Below, piece after piece: positions 8,708 through 16,546 of a DNA stretch of 42,029 nt. The notes under the pieces were generated by a model. It did no database searches, was not told where the DNA came from, and saw only the letters and a list, made by a program, of their open reading frames with translations. Position numbers and translations under genes: made by a program. The first letter of the stretch is position 1. Each line of letters opens with the position of its first letter. This stretch comes from Pedosphaera sp. Its GTDB lineage: Bacteria > Verrucomicrobiota > Verrucomicrobiia > Limisphaerales > Pedosphaeraceae. The stretch is taken from contig JAQGPA010000160.1 in assembly GCA_028293325.1 (NCBI GenBank), positions 1 to 42,029 of the forward strand. The letters are read 5' to 3'.

Positions 8708-9385
8708 ATGACCATCCATTTCGAACACGAATTAGTCGGGCTGAAGGAAAAGCTGCTGACGATGGCGAGCCATTCCGAAGGCGCGGTGACCAAGGCCATC
8801 AAGGCGCTGGTCGAGCGCGACGACGAACTTGCGCGCCGGGTGATGGCCGATGACGTCATTGTGGACCAGTTGGAGAAGGAAATTGATGAAATGTCGATTC
8901 AACTGCTGTCCAAGGCGCCACTGGCGACCGACCTGCGGTTGATCACGGTGGCGATGAAGGTTTCACATGACCTGGAGCGCGTTTCCGACGAAGCGACGAC
9001 CATTGCGCGGCGTTCACTGGAATTGAGCCTGGAACCGCAGCTCAAGCCGTATGTGGATATTCCGCGCATGGCGAGCATGGCGTTGGAGATGTTGAAGGAA
9101 GCCCTGGACGCTTTTGTGAATCGGGAGCCGGTGAAGGCGCGCGCCATCATTCCGCGCGACAAGGAAGTGGATCTGCTGAACAAGCAATTGCATCGCGAGC
9201 TTTCGAGTTACATGGTGGAGCGGCCCAGCACTATCACACGCTGCCTGAATTTGATGGTGATTTCCAAGAGCATCGAACGCATCGCGGATCATGCGACCAA
9301 CGTGGCCGAAGAAGTGGTTTATCTCTACGAAGCGCGTGACATCCGGCACACCGGGCAAGGACAGGCGGCAGCGGCTGGAGCATAG
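8708..9385 (+). CDS. phoU: Phosphate regulator PhoU
   Basis: PhoU couples Pst transporter status to PhoR/PhoB signalling and restrains the Pho regulon when phosphate is sufficient. The 225-residue protein has the expected two tandem three-helix repeats. The first includes VDQLEKEIDEMSIQLL and ATDLRLITVAMK; the second includes EVDLLNKQLHRELSSYM and KSIERIADHATNVAEEVVYL, with the Glu/Asp residues that bind metal clusters in family members. It follows pstB by 39 bases. A Pho-box-like pair lies in the gap after it. Confidence 0.95.
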   Translation: MTIHFEHELVGLKEKLLTMASHSEGAVTKAIKALVERDDELARRVMADDVIVDQLEKEIDEMSIQLLSKAPLATDLRLITVAMKVSHDLERVSDEATTIARRSLELSLEPQLKPYVDIPRMASMALEMLKEALDAFVNREPVKARAIIPRDKEVDLLNKQLHRELSSYMVERPSTITRCLNLMVISKSIERIADHATNVAEEVVYLYEARDIRHTGQGQAAAAGA

Positions 9386-9406
9386 GGGAATGCCCGATAC
9401 GCCTGA

Positions 9407-9424
9407 ATGTAACCTGACTGTAAC
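9407..9424 (+). promoter_or_regulatory. Second Pho-box-like pair, upstream of the receiver gene
   Basis: ATGTAAC (9407-9413) and CTGTAAC (9418-9424) are direct repeats with an 11-base pitch, the same core and spacing as the array at 3136. They end 46 bases before the receiver gene start, so this gene may have its own phosphate-controlled promoter. No clear -10 is seen. Confidence 0.5.
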
Positions 9425-9470
9425 AGTGTTGCCGTTGTCGAGCCCCTCCTCTGCGTGTTAATGAAGCACA

Positions 9471-9875
9471 ATGAGGCAAAGAATATTGGTCGTCGATGAC
9501 GAGCCGGACCTGGTTGAACTGGTCGCTTTTAATTTGAAGGCGGAGGGATACGAGGTCATAACCGCCAGCACAGGGGTGGAGGCGTTGAACCAGGCCCGGT
9601 CGGCGCTGCCGGATTTGATCGTGCTGGATCTCATGCTGCCGGAACTGGATGGTTTGGCAGTGTGTGAAATACTTCATCGGCTGCCTTCCACGGCGCTCAT
9701 TCCAATTATCATGGTCACCGCCTGGTCGAGTGAAAATTCACGGGTCATTGGCTTGGAAACGGGCGCGGAGGATTACATGACCAAGCCGTTCAGCCCGCGC
9801 GAACTGGTGCTGCGCGTACGCAACATGCTGCGGGCATATGCGGAGAAAGCGGCGGGATTGGGCGGAACGGTGTAG
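9471..9875 (+). CDS. Stand-alone response-regulator receiver protein in the Pst locus
   Basis: The 134-residue protein is a single CheY-like receiver: acidic pocket Asp9-Asp10, phosphoacceptor Asp53 (LIVLDLMLP), Thr83 and Lys105 (MTKPF). The sequence resembles the receiver half of PhoB/OmpR proteins (RILVVDDEPDLVELV), but it stops after about 12 residues of linker with no winged-helix output domain. The DNA after the stop shows no continuing DNA-binding domain in another frame, so a simple frameshift is not apparent. It sits at the end of the pst-phoU run behind Pho-box-like repeats. It may be a phosphate sink or adaptor for a PhoR-like kinase encoded elsewhere; this is inference. Confidence 0.88.
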   Translation: MRQRILVVDDEPDLVELVAFNLKAEGYEVITASTGVEALNQARSALPDLIVLDLMLPELDGLAVCEILHRLPSTALIPIIMVTAWSSENSRVIGLETGAEDYMTKPFSPRELVLRVRNMLRAYAEKAAGLGGTV

Positions 9876-9892
9876 GCACGCACGTGGCAGAC

Positions 9893-9921
9893 CGGGTGAG
9901 CACGGCAAAGCGGCTTACCCG
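9893..9921. terminator. Inverted repeat between converging genes
   Basis: CGGGTGAGC and GCTTACCCG pair (one G/T wobble) across an 11-base loop, between the receiver stop (9875) and the ferredoxin stop on the other strand. It has no good T-tract, so its role as a bidirectional terminator is tentative. Confidence 0.3.
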
Positions 9922-10145
9922 TCGTTGCCAATGGAATCCGTGGGACAGTCGTCCATGGATTCCTTGGCGGCCAGAAGTTCTTCCGCGGTTGCGGGTTGAT
10001 GGTGAACGATGTTCTGGCTGCCATCACTTGATGCTTTGAAGACGGCTGGGGTGTACTCGCCACATAAGCCGCAAATGATGCAACTCGTATCAATAAACCA
10101 AAGGCCGGGAACATTCTCAGTGTGTCTGTCGTTTGAATTCGCCAT
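9915..10145 (-). CDS. Small single-cluster ferredoxin
   Basis: The 76-residue protein has one [4Fe-4S] motif: Cys22, Cys25 and Cys28 (CIICGLC) with a distal Cys67 in DDCPTDSI, the arrangement of monocluster bacterial ferredoxins. Such proteins carry single electrons in the cytoplasm. There is no second cluster motif. The gene is divergent from a LysR-family regulator, which could control it. The partner enzyme is unknown; radical-SAM enzymes, which need one-electron donors, are encoded elsewhere in the window, but no direct link is visible. Confidence 0.85.
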   Translation of the reverse strand: MANSNDRHTENVPGLWFIDTSCIICGLCGEYTPAVFKASSDGSQNIVHHQPATAEELLAAKESMDDCPTDSIGNDG

Positions 10146-10211
10146 AATTGTCTTTGTGTCGATGGGTTAACCAACGGCAAAAGCGTAGGCTGGAGGGGGG
10201 TATTGCGTAAA

Positions 10212-10248
10212 ATTCATTAATCTGATTACATAGATGCGGATTATGAAT
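10212..10248. promoter_or_regulatory. Candidate LysR operator: nested inverted repeats at the regulator start
   Basis: TAATCTGATTA (10218-10228) is a perfect palindrome about a central T, six bases before the LysR start at 10234. A wider imperfect pair, ATTCATTAATC (10212-10222) and GATTATGAAT (10239-10248), embraces the start codon. LysR-type regulators usually bind such AT-rich dyads between divergent genes, so autoregulation and control of the ferredoxin are plausible. This is inference. Confidence 0.4.
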
Positions 10249-11160
10249 GAATTCCTCGCCTTGGTTCCGTTCGATGTCTATGAGCTGAACCTTTTTCTAC
10301 TGGTGGCGGAATACGGGAGTTTTACCAAGGCGGGCGAGCGGGCGGGTTTGACGCAAAGCGCGATTACCCGGCAGATTCGCGGGATGGAAGACCGATTAGG
10401 CGTGGCGCTTTTCGAGCGAACCACGCGCCATGTGGCGCTGACGGCAGCCGGGAAATTGCTGTTCGCGAAGTCGGGGCCCATTTTGGAGCAAATCACGGGC
10501 ACGCTCCGCCAATTGCAAAAGGATTTTCACTTAATTCCGAAGACCCTACGTGTGGGCGTGTCGCGGTCGATTGGATTGGCGTATTTGCCGGGGTTCTTCT
10601 TTGCGTTCCAGAAGCGGCGGCCGGAAATTCAAATTCAAGTGGTTCACCAGAGCAGCGGTGAAATCCTGCGACGCATTGAAGCAGGAGAGTTGGATGCAGG
10701 ATTGCTCTCGCCGCCGCCACGCCTCGCGCGGGGGTTGCAAATAACGCATCGGTTCGAGGATGAATTTACGGTTATCGCGCCGCCGAAGTTTTCATTGCCG
10801 CCAGGTTTTCAAGGCGCGGACGCGAAAGGCTTGCTCAAATTATTTGCCGGCCAGCGCTGGTTGCTCATCGACCGGGAATGTAATACGGGCAAGCGACTTT
10901 ATCTTTGGCTGGGAAAACAGGGTTTACGAATCGAGCCGGCGATGGAGGTGGACACTTTTGATTTGATTGTAAATCTGGTGTCGCTGGGCATGGGGGTGAG
11001 CCTGGTGCCGCATCGGGTGCTGCCGCTCTATCTGAAGAGTCGTGCGGTGCAGCGGATCAAAATGACACCGAAATTCAGCCGGGAACTGGTGGTGGTGATC
11101 CGGAAAAATCGGAAACCGCCGGAACAAGTAACGCAATTTGTGGAAAGCATTCTGTTTTGA
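10234..11160 (+). CDS. LysR-family transcriptional regulator
   Basis: The 308-residue protein has an N-terminal winged helix-turn-helix (about residues 15-75: LNLFLLVAEYGSFTKAGERA, LTQSAITRQIRGMEDRLG, LFERTTRHVALTAAG) typical of LysR-type regulators. A linker helix and a periplasmic-binding-protein-like inducer domain (about residues 100-308) follow. The inducer is not identifiable. An in-frame ATG three codons downstream (10243) is an alternative start. It diverges from the small ferredoxin gene, the arrangement in which LysR proteins usually control the neighbour. It converges on the phosphodiesterase gene with a 21-base gap. Confidence 0.92.
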   Translation: MRIMNEFLALVPFDVYELNLFLLVAEYGSFTKAGERAGLTQSAITRQIRGMEDRLGVALFERTTRHVALTAAGKLLFAKSGPILEQITGTLRQLQKDFHLIPKTLRVGVSRSIGLAYLPGFFFAFQKRRPEIQIQVVHQSSGEILRRIEAGELDAGLLSPPPRLARGLQITHRFEDEFTVIAPPKFSLPPGFQGADAKGLLKLFAGQRWLLIDRECNTGKRLYLWLGKQGLRIEPAMEVDTFDLIVNLVSLGMGVSLVPHRVLPLYLKSRAVQRIKMTPKFSRELVVVIRKNRKPPEQVTQFVESILF

Positions 11161-11181
11161 TCGGGCCGCACACAGTAATGC

Positions 11182-11925
11182 CTATTTTACTGCCATTTGT
11201 TCGCGGAGCCAGGCGGGGCGGTTGGTGGTGAGGCCGTCGATGCCGGCGGTAGCGAGTTGTTTTGCCAAAGGGGCGGAATCCACGGTCCAGACGTAGAGCT
11301 TGAGGCCGGCACGGTGGAATTTTTCGACGAAAGCGGAATCGATTGAAGCGCTGGCTTCCAGGTCGAGGGCGTTTAATCCAGCGGCCTGAAGCCTAGCGAT
11401 GAGGGGCTCGGGTTTGGGCAAGCGGCGGGTGGCCCAGTGCCGTTCCAATTCGACGATCCAGCCGACTTCGACGTCGGGGAACCGACTTTTGAGGAGTTGT
11501 ATCGCAGGCAGGGAGAATCCGATGAGGATGATTTGCGCGGGAGAGCATTTTGATTGTTGCAGCACGCGCACGAGTTCGGGGGCGACATCGGCCTCGCATT
11601 TGATTTCGATAAAGAGACGCTTTTGTGGGGGGAGGGTGGCGAGGGCTTCTACAAGGGTGGGGATTTTTTCACCGAGCCAGGAGGGGTCCTTCCAACTGCC
11701 GACGTCGAGAGAGCGGAGTTCATCGAGGGTTTGGCTGGCGACGGCAATATCCACGCCCGCAGTTTTATGGGTGGTGGAGTCGTGGATGACGACGAGTTGG
11801 CCATCATGGGAGAGGTGGACGTCCAGTTCCACGGCATCGGCTTGCTGTTGCCAGCCGAGACGAATGGCAGCCAGGGTATTTTCCGGCGCGTCAAAGGAAG
11901 CGCCGCGATGAGCGATGATTTCCAC
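11182..11925 (-). CDS. Glycerophosphodiester phosphodiesterase
   Basis: GDPD enzymes hydrolyse glycerophosphodiesters to glycerol 3-phosphate and an alcohol. The 247-residue protein has the catalytic HRG at residues 6-8, PENT just after, the metal ligands Glu33 and Asp35 (ELDV), and His48 in VVIHD. LFIEIK and the closing VWTVD and IDGLTTNRP segments match the TIM-barrel end of the family. No signal peptide is present, so it is probably a cytoplasmic UgpQ-like enzyme. It is the last gene of a minus-strand group behind a symporter and a small membrane protein, so the released product could come from a transported compound; that link is inference. Confidence 0.92.
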   Translation of the reverse strand: MEIIAHRGASFDAPENTLAAIRLGWQQQADAVELDVHLSHDGQLVVIHDSTTHKTAGVDIAVASQTLDELRSLDVGSWKDPSWLGEKIPTLVEALATLPPQKRLFIEIKCEADVAPELVRVLQQSKCSPAQIILIGFSLPAIQLLKSRFPDVEVGWIVELERHWATRRLPKPEPLIARLQAAGLNALDLEASASIDSAFVEKFHRAGLKLYVWTVDSAPLAKQLATAGIDGLTTNRPAWLREQMAVK

Positions 11926-11937
11926 GCAGATTTAATT

Positions 11938-11964
11938 TAGCCGCGCTGCTCCCGGGCGCGACTA
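11938..11964 (-). terminator. Stem-loop between small membrane protein and GDPD genes
   Basis: Read on the minus strand, TAGTCGCGC and GCGCGGCTA pair fully (one G/U) across a 9-base loop, between the 85-residue gene and the GDPD start. No T-tract follows in that direction, so this is more likely a processing or stabilising stem than a full terminator. Confidence 0.25.
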
Positions 11965-11986
11965 AATTTTTCTTGGCCACTCCGGC

Positions 11987-12244
11987 TTAGACGCCGGTGG
12001 TGGTCGGGACTTTGGATTTCGCAGCGGGTGGCACCTGTGCCTGCGCCTTGCGACTGCGGATGGCCAGCAGCAGCATGAAGGCCCCGAAGGCCAACATCAC
12101 CACGCCCCAGATGAGGTTGATATTGATATCGAGCGAACGTTTGTAGATTTCTTTATCACCATTGGTGAGCGCACCGTAGCCGGTGAGCAACAGGCCATAC
12201 AAGCTGAAGAGAATCCCAATCGGAAGTCTAAGATCAAAGTTCAT
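11987..12244 (-). CDS. Small two-TM membrane protein paired with the SSS symporter
   Basis: The 85-residue product has two hydrophobic segments (about residues 8-28 and 43-63), separated by a short charged loop (NGDKEIYKRSLDINI), and an Ala/Pro/Lys-rich tail. It has no enzyme motif. It begins 19 bases after the symporter stop on the same strand, so the two are almost certainly co-transcribed. Small two-TM proteins next to solute symporters are sometimes accessory subunits, as in DUF4212/DUF485 pairs. This one is not clearly either family, so function is unassigned. Confidence 0.75.
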   Translation of the reverse strand: MNFDLRLPIGILFSLYGLLLTGYGALTNGDKEIYKRSLDININLIWGVVMLAFGAFMLLLAIRSRKAQAQVPPAAKSKVPTTTGV

Positions 12245-12263
12245 AGTTCCTTAATGTTGTGGC

Positions 12264-14186
12264 TTACCAGAAAATAATGTTCAGGACGAGCGTGATGGCG
12301 AGGATGATGACACCCAAGGTGACAGGTTGCTGATACCAGGGTTCATTTTCCTTCTTGGGCTTGGGAGTGAGGGAATAAACAAGGCCGGTCAATTCCTTGT
12401 CGGTCTTGGTGCGAGTGGTCGCCAGCGAGACGATGATGGTCACGGCGAAGCAACTGACCCAGGCAACAATGGCCATGGTGAAGTTCTGGCCCATTTCACT
12501 GTTGAAAAGGAATTGCTTGGCGATCCAGGCGCCTTTGATGCCGACTTCCGCGCCGTTGGTGTAAGCCAGTCCGTGGAAAATGGCCGCGCCCAAAGTTCCG
12601 CTGAGCAGGCCGATGAAAGCGCCATGACCGGTGGTGCGGCGCCAGAACATACCGAGAAGGAAGGTGGCAAAGAGCGGCGCGTTCACAAACCCGAACACAA
12701 GCTGCAGCATGTCCATGATGTTGTTGAACCGGGAAGCCAGATAGGCGCAGCCGATGCTGATGACGATGCCGCATATCGTCGCCATGCGACCCATCCAGAG
12801 ATAGTGATTATCCGATTTCTTCGGCGCGAGATAGCTCTGGTAGATGTCATAAGTCCAGACCGTGTTGAAGGCGGTGACGTTGCCCGCCATGCCCGACATG
12901 AAAGAGGCCATGAGCGCCGTGAAACCGATGCCGAGCAAACCGACCGGCAGGAAATGGCCCAGCAACGAAGGAATGACGAGGTTATAATCCAGGTTTTTGC
13001 GATCACCACGCAAATCAACTTCCAGTTGCGCTGCCTGCGCTGCGATTTCCGGATGGGCCTTGGGATCTTTCAGGAGCTTGCTGACGTCCTGTTTGGCATT
13101 GTTCAGCGCCGTGGTTTGATCCGGCGTCAGGTGTTCGGTATCCGTGAAGGCGAGCTGTTTTGCGGCGATACTTTTGACAATCACGTCCCGGTCCACGGGA
13201 ATAAAATAGCCAGCCTCAGGTTGTGAAAAGTGCAGGGCGATGGCGATCATGCCCGGCAAAATGACCAGCGCGGGGAAGAGCATTTTGGGAACGGCGGCGA
13301 TCAGCGGAGTGCGACGCGCGGCGGACATGGAATTGGCGGCCATGGCACGTTGGACGACGAGGAAGTCCGTGCACCAATAGCCAAAGGAGAGAACGAAGCC
13401 GAGGCCGAACACCATGGTCATCCAATCCGCGCCCATCGGGTTGGCATTGTAGCTGCCCATGTGCGCCCAGGATTGCGTCCAAGTGCCGGCCGCGTAATGG
13501 CTGTCCACCGTTCCGGGAATCACCTGTGCGGTGGCCACCGGAATTAATTTAGCTTTGAGGGCTGTCCAGCCGCCGGCGTTTTTCAGCGCGAGAATGACCA
13601 AGGGAGAAAAGCCCAGGACGATCATGAAAAATTGCAAGACCTCGTTGTAGATGGCCGAGGTGAGTCCACCGAGGAAAATGTAAACCAGCACGATGAAGGC
13701 GGAGAGGAGAATGCACATGTTGTAATCCCAACCCATCAACAGCTCCAGCAGCTTGGCCAGCGCATGCATCGAGATGCCAGAGGAGAACACTGTCATGACG
13801 GCGAACGAGATGGCATTGAGGCCGCGCGTTTTTTCATCGAAGCGCATCTTGAGATATTCCGGCACCGAGCGGGCTTTGGAGCCGTAATAAAAGGGCATCA
13901 TGAAGATGGCGAGGAAGACCATGGCGGGGATGGCGCCGACCCAATAAAAATGGCTGGTCATGATGCCGTATTTGGCACCGGAGGCACCCATGCCAATGAC
14001 TTCCTGCGCACCCAGGTTGGCGGAGAGGAAAGCCAGGCCGGTGACCCAGGCGGGGATGGAGCGGCCCGAAAGGAAAAAGTCGCTGCTGCCTTTCATGTAA
14101 CGCTTGAGCACCCACCCGATTCCGATGACGAAACTGAAATAAACCAGAAGAATGGTGTAGTCGATTCCGCTTAGTTGAATGTGCAT
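12264..14186 (-). CDS. Sodium:solute symporter (SSS family, SGLT-like)
   Basis: The 640-residue protein has about 14 hydrophobic segments and family motifs. The first TM reads YTILLVYFSFVIGIGWVLKR, then SSDFFLSGRSIP, LSANLGAQEVIGM and FGYWCTDFLVVQRAMAA, the last being characteristic of sugar/inositol-type SSS carriers. It would import an organic solute with sodium through the inner membrane; the solute cannot be read from the sequence. A hydrophilic insert of about 75 residues (VDRDVIVKS to RKNLDYN) sits between two TM segments, larger than in vSGLT-type proteins. It heads a three-gene minus-strand unit and diverges from tolQ. Confidence 0.93.
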   Translation of the reverse strand: MHIQLSGIDYTILLVYFSFVIGIGWVLKRYMKGSSDFFLSGRSIPAWVTGLAFLSANLGAQEVIGMGASGAKYGIMTSHFYWVGAIPAMVFLAIFMMPFYYGSKARSVPEYLKMRFDEKTRGLNAISFAVMTVFSSGISMHALAKLLELLMGWDYNMCILLSAFIVLVYIFLGGLTSAIYNEVLQFFMIVLGFSPLVILALKNAGGWTALKAKLIPVATAQVIPGTVDSHYAAGTWTQSWAHMGSYNANPMGADWMTMVFGLGFVLSFGYWCTDFLVVQRAMAANSMSAARRTPLIAAVPKMLFPALVILPGMIAIALHFSQPEAGYFIPVDRDVIVKSIAAKQLAFTDTEHLTPDQTTALNNAKQDVSKLLKDPKAHPEIAAQAAQLEVDLRGDRKNLDYNLVIPSLLGHFLPVGLLGIGFTALMASFMSGMAGNVTAFNTVWTYDIYQSYLAPKKSDNHYLWMGRMATICGIVISIGCAYLASRFNNIMDMLQLVFGFVNAPLFATFLLGMFWRRTTGHGAFIGLLSGTLGAAIFHGLAYTNGAEVGIKGAWIAKQFLFNSEMGQNFTMAIVAWVSCFAVTIIVSLATTRTKTDKELTGLVYSLTPKPKKENEPWYQQPVTLGVIILAITLVLNIIFW

Positions 14187-14344
14187 GAGGTTGGACCGTA
14201 TCGGATTTCGGGTCGGATGTTAATCTTTTTTTGAGGGAAAATTTTTGGAGTGACTGGCGACCGGGCGGGCTGATAAATAAGTTGAAGATTATTAAAGAAA
14301 TCTTTTGCATTTTTACGGCCGGTCGGTAAGAATTTGCGTCGACG

Positions 14345-14374
14345 TTGACCTACTCCGCTTGGGCGCATTAAAAT
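14345..14374 (+). promoter_or_regulatory. Candidate sigma-70-type promoter of the tol operon
   Basis: TTGACC (14345-14350) and TAAAAT (14369-14374) are separated by 18 bases, each one mismatch from consensus. Transcription would start near 14381, about 33 bases before the tolQ ATG at 14414. It lies in the 227-base gap between the divergent symporter gene and tolQ. Confidence 0.5.
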
Positions 14375-14413
14375 TCCTCACGACCAAGTAAACGTGGTTT
14401 TAATCGTGATGGA

Positions 14414-15145
14414 ATGAATGTACCTAGTTTTCTAGCTGTAGCCGGCGACAAATCCAGCCAAATGGAATTGCTTTATGTGTGGGGACAAGCCACACCGGAA
14501 GCAAAGATCATTATCTTCTGTCTGCTTATCTTTTCGATTATTGCCTGGTCGGTCATGATTGGCAAAGCCGTGCAGATGGGCCGCGCCAACAAGCTCAATC
14601 GACATTTCGGCATGGAATTCAAGACCCAGAAGAATGTGCTGGGCATGTTCGATCGCCGATTGCAGGTGGAAGGATGTCCGTTGTTCATGGTGTACCAGGC
14701 CGGCAGCCTGGAACTGGATGCGCGGCTGAAAAACAGCGCGGGCGACGGGCGCAAATCCTTCGTTTCGCTCAAAGGGATGGAACATGTGAAGCGCTCCTTG
14801 GAGAACCGGGTGGCCCAGGAGTCACTGAGGCTGGAATCGGGGTTGATTTTGCTGGCGATTGCGGTGAGCGGGGCGCCGTTTTTGGGGTTGTTGGGGACGG
14901 TCTGGGGGGTGATGAGCACTTTCGGACATATTGCGCAGCAAGGGAATGCGAGCATGGCGGCCATGGCGCCGGGTGTTTCCGCCGCCTTGATTACCACGGT
15001 GGCCGGCTTGCTGGTGGCCATTCCATCGATGTTTGGCTACAACTGGTTGGTACATAACTTGCGGGTTTTGACGGTGGAATTGGACAATTTTGCACAGGAA
15101 CTGGTGTCCAAGATGGAAACGGAATACCTGGAAGAGAAAGATTGA
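14414..15145 (+). CDS. tolQ: TolQ/ExbB-type proton channel subunit
   Basis: TolQ with TolR forms the proton-driven motor of the Tol-Pal system in the inner membrane. The 243-residue protein has the MotA/TolQ/ExbB layout: a TM segment near residues 30-52, a cytoplasmic domain, and a TM pair near 138-165 (GAPFLGLLGTVWGVMSTF) and 180-205 (APGVSAALITTVAGLLVAIP). Conserved Gly/Pro and Thr residues that line the channel are present. It is called TolQ rather than ExbB because tolR, tolA, tolB and pal follow. The ATG at 14414 is preferred; no ribosome site is clear. Confidence 0.92.
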   Translation: MNVPSFLAVAGDKSSQMELLYVWGQATPEAKIIIFCLLIFSIIAWSVMIGKAVQMGRANKLNRHFGMEFKTQKNVLGMFDRRLQVEGCPLFMVYQAGSLELDARLKNSAGDGRKSFVSLKGMEHVKRSLENRVAQESLRLESGLILLAIAVSGAPFLGLLGTVWGVMSTFGHIAQQGNASMAAMAPGVSAALITTVAGLLVAIPSMFGYNWLVHNLRVLTVELDNFAQELVSKMETEYLEEKD

Positions 15146-15203
15146 TGGGAGCGGAAGGGATGAAGTTGGGCAGAAGCAGATAGTTAAAGTAAACGCGAAC
15201 AAA

Positions 15204-15632
15204 ATGCGCCGTTTTTCACAACGCAACTCGCTGGTAACGTTGAGTGACATCAACATCACGCCGCTATTGGATTTGGCGTTCGTGCTGCTGATCATCTTCA
15301 TCATTACCACGCCGCTGTTGGAGAAGGGATTGGACCTCCAACTGCCCTCCGCCGCGGGCGCGACGGATAGCAAGCGATTGGACAAAAAGGACATCCGCAC
15401 GGTGGAAGTGAGCCCGCAGGGTTATTATGTGCTCGACAGCCGCCCAATGAAACTGCCGCAGATCGCTCAACGTCTGGCGGCGGATTTTCGGGCCAACCCC
15501 AATTTGCTGGTCTTCATCCGGGCCGACAAAAATGCGCGGGTTGAGTTCCTAACCGATATTTTGGATCAATGCCGGCAGATCGGCATCACCCGTTTTTCCG
15601 TGCGGACGGACCCGCGTCCGCGTGCCTCATGA
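15204..15632 (+). CDS. tolR: TolR/ExbD-type motor subunit
   Basis: The 142-residue protein has one TM segment (about 20-38) with the proton-carrying aspartate at position 23 in NITPLLDLAFVLL, the same position as the essential Asp23 of E. coli TolR, then a periplasmic domain. The ATG at 15204 is chosen because it leaves the short basic N-terminus (MRRFSQRNS) usual in the family; an open frame continues upstream but overlaps the end of tolQ and lacks family character. Its TGA overlaps the tolA start as ATGA, suggesting coupled translation. Confidence 0.93.
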   Translation: MRRFSQRNSLVTLSDINITPLLDLAFVLLIIFIITTPLLEKGLDLQLPSAAGATDSKRLDKKDIRTVEVSPQGYYVLDSRPMKLPQIAQRLAADFRANPNLLVFIRADKNARVEFLTDILDQCRQIGITRFSVRTDPRPRAS

Positions 15633-16546
15633 ACCGATTGCAAAAGAAATGTTTTATCGCCGCCACAGCGTTGCACATGCTGTTGCTGGGGATATTGCTG
15701 TTTGGTTCGGCGTTCTTCGTGCCGTCGCGGAAGGCCGACACGCAGCAAATGCTCAAGGCTTATGACCCATCGCTGGTGACCGATGCGCTGAACTCGAGCG
15801 GTGGGAATCCGAATGTGTCGGCGGTTCCGCCGTCGGCGCCAGCACCCGCGCCACCCGCACCGCCGGTGCCACAGGTTCAACCGCCCACGCCGGCTCCCAC
15901 GCCCGCGCCGCCCAAGGTGGAGGTTCCGAAAGTGGTTGAGCCGCCCAAGGTGAAACCGCTTCTGACGCCAAAGGATCTCGATCCCATCAAGCCGAAAGAG
16001 ACCGTACGCGAGACGCCGAAACCGACCCCGCCCAAGTTGGCCATTAATCCGGATGAATTGAAGCCAATCAAACGACCGGCCATTAAACCCGACAAAGACA
16101 GCAGTAACAGTGATGCCAAGGCGAAGCTGGCGGCGGCGGATGCCAAGCGGCGTCTGGCAAAAGAATTTGGAAAATCCATCACGTCATTGAGCAAAGACCT
16201 TTCCTCGATTACGGCGGTAGAGCCGCTTCCCGGACCCGGTGGCGGCGGGCCTTTATCGGCGGCTTACAAGGATGTGGTTGCGAGCACTTATACCGCCGCG
16301 TGGTCGCCTCCGGCTGACTTGAGCGATGAGAGCGCGACGGTAACGGTGAGTGTGACCATCGCCAGCGATGGTCACGTGGCCAACGGACACATTACGAAGC
16401 CTTCCGGAAACGCGGCCATGGACCGGTCGATAAGGAACACATTGGAAACGGTTACTTTCATTCAACCATTCCCTGAAGGGGCGACGGACAGGGAGCGGAC
16501 TTACAACATTAAATTTAACCTCCAAGCAAAAAGATTAATCGGATGA
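15629..16546 (+). CDS. tolA: TolA/TonB-like energy transducer with proline-rich linker
   Basis: The 305-residue protein has an N-terminal TM anchor (about residues 11-31) and a proline-rich stretch (about 68-147, with repeated PxP and PPKV units). A charged Lys-rich helical part and a C-terminal TonB/TolA-type domain (about 225-305, with VTVSVTIASDGHVANGHITK) follow. It should transmit motor energy from TolQR to Pal and TolB. E. coli TolA is longer (421) and uses a long alpha-helical linker; here the linker is TonB-like. Its ATG overlaps the tolR stop, and its own stop overlaps the tolB start (ATGA). The name rests mainly on the neighbours. Confidence 0.85.
   Translation: MNRLQKKCFIAATALHMLLLGILLFGSAFFVPSRKADTQQMLKAYDPSLVTDALNSSGGNPNVSAVPPSAPAPAPPAPPVPQVQPPTPAPTPAPPKVEVPKVVEPPKVKPLLTPKDLDPIKPKETVRETPKPTPPKLAINPDELKPIKRPAIKPDKDSSNSDAKAKLAAADAKRRLAKEFGKSITSLSKDLSSITAVEPLPGPGGGGPLSAAYKDVVASTYTAAWSPPADLSDESATVTVSVTIASDGHVANGHITKPSGNAAMDRSIRNTLETVTFIQPFPEGATDRERTYNIKFNLQAKRLIG

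Noticed and set aside
9773-10180. 135-codon minus frame around the ferredoxin
   Set aside because: It overlaps the ferredoxin in another frame, whose four-cysteine motif is the convincing signal.
11399-11940. Plus-strand frames opposite the phosphodiesterase gene
   Set aside because: They are antisense shadows of a clear GDPD reading frame.
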